A stretch of DNA of 11,566 nucleotides from JAAYCU01 sp964642815 (lineage in GTDB: Bacteria; Planctomycetota; Phycisphaerae; UBA1845; PWPN01), in the NCBI GenBank assembly GCA_964642815.1, contig CAZXSA010000167.1, positions 1 to 11,566 on the forward strand, in the 5' to 3' direction. How positions within the stretch are numbered: the stretch's first letter is position 1; each line of letters begins with the position of its first letter. A program made the position numbers and the translations under genes. The notes beneath the pieces were generated by a model. It saw only the letters and a list, made by a program, of their open reading frames with translations. It did not search any database and was not told where the DNA came from. Of this stretch, positions 7,387 through 11,566 are shown piece after piece.

Positions 7387-7719
7387 TCATTGACTGCGTA
7401 CCGGAATTTTCTTTGGCTTGGCGGCCTCGGCCTTGGGTAGGTGAAGTTTCATCACGCCGTCGTTCAATTCGGCCTGAATCTTGTCTGGATCGATGCCTTC
7501 CCCGACCCTGAACGAACGATAGAAATCGCCCACGCCATACTCCCTCAGCAGGTAATTCGTCGACGCCTCTTGCTGACGCGGCTCGACCCGGCCTTGCAAG
7601 GTCAGCAGACCCTGTTCGTAACGAATGTCGATATCGTCGGCCCGAACTCCGGGCATATCCGCGATAGGCCAAACCCCGATTGTTACGCTTCTAAACAATA
7701 AAATGTCACATTCATCCAA
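7387..7719 (-). CDS. Hsp20/alpha-crystallin protein, apparently 5'-truncated
   Basis: The 110-codon frame (TTG at 7719; first internal ATG at 7656) encodes an almost entire alpha-crystallin domain: PIADMPGVRADDIDIRYEQG, GLLTLQGRV, YLLREYGVGDFYRSFRV, then ELNDGVMKLHLPKAEAAKPK and a normal end. Small heat-shock chaperones usually have a further 30-50 residues in front that drive oligomer assembly. Here the first 16 or so residues (MDECDILLFRSVTIG) show no such arm and come from AT-rich DNA. There is no ribosome binding site at 7719, and an in-frame stop lies at 7723-7725. I infer that the gene lost its promoter and N-terminus at a break near 7675-7690. It may still be expressed as a bare domain, but more likely it is decaying. 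The family call is certain; functionality is doubtful. Confidence 0.75.
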   Translation of the reverse strand: MDECDILLFRSVTIGVWPIADMPGVRADDIDIRYEQGLLTLQGRVEPRQQEASTNYLLREYGVGDFYRSFRVGEGIDPDKIQAELNDGVMKLHLPKAEAAKPKKIPVRSQ

Positions 7720-7960
7720 AATTCATGAATGAATGCGATTTACGACAATTTTTAAATTCAGTGGCACTGTCGATACGTTAATTCTTGGCATCATGTCTTG
7801 CAAATATTTATAAATAATAGAGTTATATCATGTTTTCAGTCATTGCGCATGTTGTCGGTTTCGATGTAAAAAAATAAATATTAAAGCCTGATTATCGCAT
7901 AGCGGGTTCGAGACGGCATCGCAAAGTTTTACGTTTAATTTTGCCTATCTTAAACATAAA
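7690..7960. other. AT-rich non-coding stretch
   Basis: The DNA turns abruptly AT-rich to the right of the truncated Hsp20 frame. No coding frame is supported. I see two perfect 10 bp palindromes, ATTCATGAAT (7721-7730) and ATTTATAAAT (7806-7815), and A/T tracts such as the run near 7866. It ends at the promoter of the secreted-protein gene, so it may serve as an upstream regulatory region, or mark the edge of an inserted segment. Confidence 0.5.
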
Positions 7961-7989
7961 TTGACAGCCTTGGGAAATACTAATAGAAT
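7961..7989 (+). promoter_or_regulatory. Sigma70-type promoter P1 of the first secreted-protein gene
   Basis: TTGACA (7961-7966), a 17 bp spacer, then TAGAAT (7984-7989). The predicted start is near A7997, at the beginning of an ACTTATTCAG box. The same arrangement, with the same spacer and the same box at the same distance, precedes the paralogous gene at 10502, which supports it strongly. Confidence 0.8.
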
Positions 7990-7996
7990 GATATGT

Positions 7997-8268
7997 ACTT
8001 ATTCAGAGTCGAGGATTCTCTGGCGACTCGTGTCCGTGTCCGGAAGTATGTGGGCGAGGGTAAAAGCGAATGTCCGCAAGGCGGGAATTTATCCTTTCAA
8101 CGTCCTCCAATAATGCGCGGGGAGTACTTTTTCACGTGGTATTGGTCGTCGGATTCTTGTCGGAAGCTCAAGGTTCGTTCCTTGTTCCCGGAAAATTTAA
8201 ACCGGATGGTGGAATCATTTAGAGGAATGTTACGTTTTAGGAACTGTTGTCTTAGAAGGAGGAAAAGG
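7997..8268 (+). promoter_or_regulatory. 272-nt untranslated leader L1, homologous to L2
   Basis: The leader runs from the predicted transcription start to the ATG at 8269. Blocks shared with L2 in order and spacing: CTTATTCAG at the 5' end; GAGGGTAA...GCAAGGC (8056-8082); TCAAGGTTcGTTCCT (8168-8182); and AAGGAGGAAAA (8256-8266). Predicted hairpins: GAGTCG/CGACTC (8006-8011 with 8024-8029), CCGC-aag-GCGG (8074-8084), and CAAGG-ttcgtt-CCTTG (8169-8184). The frame upstream of the ATG happens to be open back to 7993, but this openness is not shared by L2, so the region is not coding. The role is unknown: a cis-regulatory RNA, an mRNA stabiliser or a translation control element. Confidence 0.65.
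8256..8262 (+). promoter_or_regulatory. Ribosome binding site deciding the 8269 start
   Basis: AAGGAGG lies 6 nt before the ATG at 8269. It fixes the start of the signal peptide and rules out the longer frame from 7993, which lies at the transcription start itself. Confidence 0.85.
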
Positions 8269-10281
8269 ATGTTAAAAAAACTGGTTTGTTTGTTCGCTAT
8301 TCTGGGCATGGTCAGCGCGGCCTATGCGTCCAATGACTGGGATGGCGGAGGTGATGGTACCACTTGGAGCGACGGCAATAACTGGGATGACCCGGAGAAT
8401 GTGCCGCCGCAAGCGGGCGAGACCTGGACTGTAAATAAAAGCTCGGGCGCAACCTGGAACATCCTCGTTGACCAAAGCCCTGCTTGGACCATCGGAGGCG
8501 GGTCTATCAATCCCAGTAATTTGTCTGGTTCGTATGTCGACCTTACGGTGCCTACGGGTGTAACCTTGACCTCTTCCGGAGGTCTGGATTTCAAATCAGC
8601 AGGCACCTTGACCATCGAGGACGGGGCGACGTACGACATGCGGTATGGCCAGCTCACCATTGAGAGAGCCGACACAATTACGATTATCGAGGCCGATGGC
8701 GAAATGCTGGTCAGCACCCTGCGTCACGACAATGGCACCAAGTTACATGTCTATGGCGACCTCTGGATCTGGACGATCAGCCGGATCGCCGTCGATCCCG
8801 GTTGGTTGTTCAACGTCTATGATGGTGGAAAGGTTACGGTCGCCGGCGTGGTTCCCTACACCGTATGGGCCGAAGGTGATCCCGGAGTCATCGGCATGTA
8901 TATCGGCTCCACGGTCGAGATGACCGGCAATCACCTGGCGGACTTCCGGAACAAGGTGGTGGCCAAGGAAGGCGTGCTTACGGCCGAGATCGTCGGCGGC
9001 TACACGGTGGTGACCTGTGTCGCCGAAATACCTGAACCGGTATGTAACACCGATCTTCCGTCGGACGCGGACGGCGACGGCGACGTGGATCAGGACGATT
9101 TCGCCCAGTTCCAGGTCTGCTACAGTGGCACGGATACTTATCCCACTTCGCCGGAAAACTGCGGCTGTTTTGATGTCAACACGAGCGGCACCATTGACGC
9201 GGTCGATTTCGCCGCGTTTACCGCTTGCGCGACCGGCCCGGGGATCCCGGTGAACGGGACGACGGCCCCGGGTTGCGCGGCCTTGATGGCGGGCAGTTGG
9301 GAAGCCAATGACGGCGCGCTGGGCCACCTGTGCGGCTCGTTGCTGGATACCGACGATTGGCGTTGTGTTCCCGCCGATCTGGGTGAGAATACGGAATGCT
9401 TCATGAGCTACGGGCCTTACATCGTCCTGGATGCCGGCGAATATACCGCCCGGCTCTACTTGCGGATCGACGATATCGCCGGCGATGACGACAATATTGT
9501 CGCGGTCGATGTTTACAGCCCGCAGGGCGGGATTCTGGCCGGCCCGTTCACCTACACGCGGTCGGATTTCGTGGCGGCCGACGCATGGCAGCGATTTGAT
9601 GTCAACTTCACCAATCCGGGCAGTGGATTCAAGGCGGAGTTCCGGGTGGTTTATTATGGCAACGCCCAGTTGGATCTGGATAAGGTGGAGTTGCTGAAGG
9701 TTTCCGGCATTTCGGGTCAACCGGGTACGCCGTATGTGGTCAGTGGCTTCAACGGCGGTCTGGACAGTTGGACCGCCAGCACGTGGGTGGCGGGCACCAG
9801 TGGCCCCGGTACCACCACCTGGATCAGTACCATCGGCAACCCGCCGGGCAGTGTCAAAGCGCTCGGTGCCGGTACCACGAACGGCAGCGATGGTTGCACC
9901 CGCGAGGGGAGCATCATTCAGAAAGCCATCGATACCAGCGGTAAGAGCAATCTGTGGCTGCATTACGATGCGAATTTCGCCTGCCGATTGCGCTGGACCG
10001 GTTATCCCGGTTGCACGGCCTGCTCCAGTAATTGGCTGGAAGGCGACTGCGATGACAAGCTGGTCGCGTATTGCAGCACGGACGGCGGTACAACGTGGAC
10101 CCTGCTTGAGCAGATTTATGCCGTGGATGTGAACGGGGGCGTTTACCTGCCTCGGCAGATCAAGTTGCCCGCCGCGGCGAACAACAACGCGAACTTCGTG
10201 TTGAAGTTCCAGACGCAGGTCAATACGGTGGATGACGTGATCTACGTGGACAATATCGGGCTCAGCGAAGGTACGGAGTAA
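8269..10281 (+). CDS. Secreted multi-domain protein with dockerin-like repeat pair
   Basis: This is a 670-residue exported protein. The signal peptide MLKKLVCLFAILGMVSAAYA is probably cut near residue 22. Residues about 23-255 form a beta-rich, repetitive domain (GGDGTTWSDGNNWDDP, GVTLTSSGGLDFKSAGTLTI, LHVYGDLWIW, FNVYDGGKVTV) resembling autotransporter or filament-type beta-solenoid units. At 266-322 lie two EF-hand-like calcium loops, DADGDGDVDQDDF (266-278) and DVNTSGTIDAVDF (302-314), the dockerin-I-like pattern common in planctomycete secreted proteins. A jelly-roll-like module (about 335-478) and a MAM- or lectin-like module (about 489-670, with STDGGTTWTLLEQ and DDVIYVDNIGL) follow. 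Cysteines are frequent from about residue 250 on, fitting an exported disulfide-bonded protein. There is no catalytic motif and no PEP-CTERM or sortase anchor. The role is probably binding or structural at the surface. Its first domain is paralogous to the next gene. Confidence 0.8.
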   Translation: MLKKLVCLFAILGMVSAAYASNDWDGGGDGTTWSDGNNWDDPENVPPQAGETWTVNKSSGATWNILVDQSPAWTIGGGSINPSNLSGSYVDLTVPTGVTLTSSGGLDFKSAGTLTIEDGATYDMRYGQLTIERADTITIIEADGEMLVSTLRHDNGTKLHVYGDLWIWTISRIAVDPGWLFNVYDGGKVTVAGVVPYTVWAEGDPGVIGMYIGSTVEMTGNHLADFRNKVVAKEGVLTAEIVGGYTVVTCVAEIPEPVCNTDLPSDADGDGDVDQDDFAQFQVCYSGTDTYPTSPENCGCFDVNTSGTIDAVDFAAFTACATGPGIPVNGTTAPGCAALMAGSWEANDGALGHLCGSLLDTDDWRCVPADLGENTECFMSYGPYIVLDAGEYTARLYLRIDDIAGDDDNIVAVDVYSPQGGILAGPFTYTRSDFVAADAWQRFDVNFTNPGSGFKAEFRVVYYGNAQLDLDKVELLKVSGISGQPGTPYVVSGFNGGLDSWTASTWVAGTSGPGTTTWISTIGNPPGSVKALGAGTTNGSDGCTREGSIIQKAIDTSGKSNLWLHYDANFACRLRWTGYPGCTACSSNWLEGDCDDKLVAYCSTDGGTTWTLLEQIYAVDVNGGVYLPRQIKLPAAANNNANFVLKFQTQVNTVDDVIYVDNIGLSEGTE

Positions 10282-10308
10282 TCCACGAGCCTGATGGTTT
10301 GACTTACG

Positions 10309-10353
10309 ACCTGGGTGGCTTGTCCAAGCGGCAGGCCACCCAGGTTCTTTTTT
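10309..10353 (+). terminator. Strong intrinsic terminator
   Basis: An 11 bp perfect stem, ACCTGGGTGGC (10309-10319) with GCCACCCAGGT (10335-10345), has a 15 nt loop and is followed by TCTTTTTT (10346-10353). It sits 28 bp after the stop of the 670-residue protein. It separates that transcript from the next gene, which fits the finding that the paralogue has its own promoter. Confidence 0.9.
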
Positions 10354-10501
10354 GCCCGGCGGGGGTTCATCCTGACGAATAAAGCCTTCGTTGGCCGACA
10401 AATCCTAAATCCCGCTATATTTATTTAAACTTGACTACATGAAATATTAATAATTCACTGCACCCTTTTTTGGATTTTCAGTGTCTATTGGTTGAAATAT
10501 C
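10354..10501. other. AT-rich gap upstream of the second promoter
   Basis: This is non-coding. It contains A/T-rich runs (for example around 10418-10450) but no repeat or structure that I can support. The composition resembles the AT-rich stretch before the first secreted-protein gene. Confidence 0.5.
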
Positions 10502-10530
10502 TTGACACCCTGGTGAATTTGCGTTATATT
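10502..10530 (+). promoter_or_regulatory. Sigma70-type promoter P2 of the second secreted-protein gene
   Basis: TTGACA (10502-10507), 17 bp spacer, TATATT (10525-10530). The predicted start is at G10538 in GCTTATTCAG, exactly the offset seen for P1. The spacer starts (CCCTGGTGAA here, GCCTTGGGAA in P1) are also alike. Confidence 0.82.
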
Positions 10531-10549
10531 TCAAAGTGCTTATTCAGCG

Positions 10550-10569
10550 GGGAGTTTCTCCCTTTTTTT
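10550..10569 (+). terminator. Terminator-like hairpin at the 5' end of leader L2
   Basis: GGGAG-ttt-CTCCC (10550-10562) is followed at once by seven T (10563-10569), only 12 nt after the predicted transcription start. The stem is short (5 bp), so it may be a pause or early-attenuation signal rather than a full terminator. L1 has a hairpin at the same place but no T-run. Confidence 0.45.
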
Positions 10570-10753
10570 ATTATACGAGTCCACGTGCTCGGGAGAGGGT
10601 AAGGCAAATGGCGGCAAGGCAGCGGTGCATCTTCAGCTACGGTGGCCATGCAAATAATCGTTCATTATGCACTATTGATCGGCAACCGATTCCCCGGCGT
10701 TCAAGGTTAGTTCCTGGCTCCCAAGAAGAAAAAACCGATTGACGTATTCATTC

Positions 10754-10770
10754 GGTCGAGCGACCTTTTT
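10754..10770 (+). terminator. Possible attenuator hairpin near the end of leader L2
   Basis: GGTC-gagc-GACC (10754-10765) is followed by five T (10766-10770), 20 nt before the ribosome binding site. The stem is short and the aligned L1 segment does not form it, so the call is weak. Confidence 0.3.
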
Positions 10771-10789
10771 GGGAATCGTTTTCTTATTG

Positions 10790-10796
10790 AAGGAGG
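10790..10796 (+). promoter_or_regulatory. Ribosome binding site deciding the 10804 start
   Basis: AAGGAGG lies 7 nt before the ATG at 10804. The same box and A-run precede the paralogue. Confidence 0.85.
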
Positions 10797-10803
10797 AAAA
10801 GAG

Positions 10804-11566
10804 ATGTTGAGAACACTGGTTTGTTTGCTGGCTCTTCTGGGCATGGCCGGCGCGAGCTATGGGTCCGCGAACTGGACCGGTGGCGGCAACGATGGGAATT
10901 TTAATAACGAAGCGAATTGGGACGAACCCATGTTCCCGCCCAATCCAACCAATGGATGGAAGGTTAACAAAAATTACGGTGGCAATTATGACATTCATGT
11001 CACCGCGGATGCCGTTACCCAAGGGGGAACGTTGTATAACTATGGTGCCACGAACCCGGCCACCTATATCGCAACCCTAACGGTGGATGAGAACAAAACA
11101 CTGCAGATGACCGGCGCTTTGGTTTGGGAAAGAGAACAGAAGGTGATGGTCGAGTCCGGGGCGAGTCTGATCATGGGGCCGTCCTTCGCGGGGGCCGATC
11201 AGCAGCTCAGTATCAATGCGGAGGCTGCCTATCTGAAAATAGAGCCCGAGGGACAAGTCGCGGCCGGGTTTCTGTATCACAACAACGGCGCCATTGTTGA
11301 TCTTTACGGCACGATGCGATTGTGGGAAGTCCAGCGGATCGCGAATGATCCGGGTTATGCCCTGAACGTTTACGATGGCGGCCTGCTCTGGGTCGAAAAC
11401 AACATTCCCAGTGTAGGGCGTAGCTGGGGCAAATATGGGAAGATCACTCAATATATGGGCTCCACGGTCCAGCTTCAAGGGAACCGTACGGTGTATTACA
11501 AACGGTTCGTTAAGGCCGGCGAGGAAGGTGTTTGGGAAGTGGATTACGGCGTGACCCGTTCCGGCT
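10804..11566 (+). CDS. Secreted beta-rich protein, paralogue of the preceding gene (3' end outside window)
   Basis: The frame starts at ATG 10804 and is open to the window edge (254 residues seen, no stop). The signal peptide MLRTLVCLLALLGMAGASYG is nearly the same as in the upstream gene; across the first 21 codons 52 of 63 bases agree. The mature part continues the homology: WTGGG...NWDEP, HNNGAIVDLYGTMRLW, RIANDPGYALNVYDGG, then YMGSTVQLQGNRTVYY and RFVKAGEEGVW, each with a counterpart in the same order in the upstream protein's first domain. That domain is beta-rich and repetitive, without catalytic motifs. By analogy a dockerin-like pair and lectin-like modules may follow downstream, but this is not seen. 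It is exported and presumably a surface or extracellular structural or binding protein. It is expressed from its own promoter and leader behind a terminator. Confidence 0.8.
   Translation, partial: MLRTLVCLLALLGMAGASYGSANWTGGGNDGNFNNEANWDEPMFPPNPTNGWKVNKNYGGNYDIHVTADAVTQGGTLYNYGATNPATYIATLTVDENKTLQMTGALVWEREQKVMVESGASLIMGPSFAGADQQLSINAEAAYLKIEPEGQVAAGFLYHNNGAIVDLYGTMRLWEVQRIANDPGYALNVYDGGLLWVENNIPSVGRSWGKYGKITQYMGSTVQLQGNRTVYYKRFVKAGEEGVWEVDYGVTRSG

Larger units (their letters stand above)
10538..10803 (+). promoter_or_regulatory. 266-nt untranslated leader L2, homologous to L1
   Basis: The leader runs from the predicted start to the ATG at 10804. Shared blocks: CTTATTCAG at the 5' end; GAGGGTAA...GCAAGGC (10595-10620); TCAAGGTTaGTTCCT (10701-10715); and AAGGAGGAAAA (10790-10800). 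Distances to the start codon differ from L1 by only a few bases (209 against 213 for the second block, 103 against 101 for the third). It also has ATCGG-caa-CCGAT (10679-10690) and two hairpins with T-runs that L1 lacks. Parts such as GGTAAGGCAAATGG and GCTACGGTGGCCATG faintly recall the GEMM-I (cyclic di-GMP) riboswitch, but the defining core is incomplete. Confidence 0.65.

Noticed and set aside
7993..8268. In-frame 92-codon N-terminal extension of the 670-residue protein
   Set aside because: The ATG at 7993 lies upstream of the predicted transcription start, the extension has no family sense, a strong ribosome binding site and signal peptide begin at 8269, and the homologous leader L2 is not open in the matching frame.
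8743..10401. 552-codon minus-strand open frame
   Set aside because: It lies opposite the secreted dockerin-type gene, reads as low-sense arginine/isoleucine-rich protein, and starts beyond the terminator. It is a GC-bias shadow.
10432..10460. Additional promoter (TTGACT with an AT-rich -10)
   Set aside because: No hexamer at 16-18 bp spacing resembles TATAAT, and the paralogous upstream region has no counterpart.
1..11566. CRISPR array, insertion sequence, tRNA or rRNA
   Set aside because: I found no regularly spaced direct repeats, no transposase motif or terminal inverted repeats around a coding frame, and no clover-leaf or rRNA core sequence.

Overview
The window is GC-rich bacterial DNA, most likely from a planctomycete of the Phycisphaerae type. 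The pointers are a secreted protein with two dockerin-like calcium loops set in a 'DADGDGDVDQDDF' context, a VIT/VWA surface protein beside a DUF4139 protein, and short boilerplate repeats between genes. The lineage is an inference from style; there is no rRNA or other marker gene to confirm it.

Left part (1-2687): the C-terminal 262 residues of a VIT/VWA-type protein, then a separate exported DUF4139 protein with a good ribosome binding site. Centre (2793-5248): a two-component system, an OmpR/PhoB-type response regulator whose stop overlaps the start of a membrane histidine kinase (ATGA). The kinase has an extracytoplasmic domain of nearly 300 residues that I do not recognise. Next (5357-7117): a DHH/DHHA1 phosphoesterase on the minus strand and, divergently, a UPF0316 (DUF5698/DUF2179) membrane protein. 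Then (7185-7719, minus strand): the remains of two tandem Hsp20 genes. The first has lost its N-terminal arm, and the second is only a 59-codon C-terminal piece with no start.

Right part (about 7690-11566): base composition changes abruptly to AT-rich non-coding DNA, followed by two tandem paralogous secreted proteins. The first is complete (670 aa: signal peptide, beta-rich domain, dockerin-like pair, two lectin-like modules) and ends at a strong intrinsic terminator. The second runs off the window. Each has its own promoter (TTGACA, 17 bp, TAGAAT or TATATT) and an untranslated leader of about 270 nt. The two leaders match in block order and spacing, from a CTTATTCAG box at the start point to AAGGAGGAAAA before the ATG. 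This duplicated promoter-leader-signal-peptide cassette is the most interesting thing here. It looks like a shared cis-acting RNA or regulon signature for surface proteins.

Small intergenic repeats tie the left and centre together. They include a 31-32 bp hairpin unit at 812 and, inverted, at 5301; a 'cctccgtggtaaaa' unit at 5337 and 7165; and GGGTGGCCCACCT at 875 and 2706. No tRNA, rRNA, CRISPR array, insertion sequence or origin was seen.
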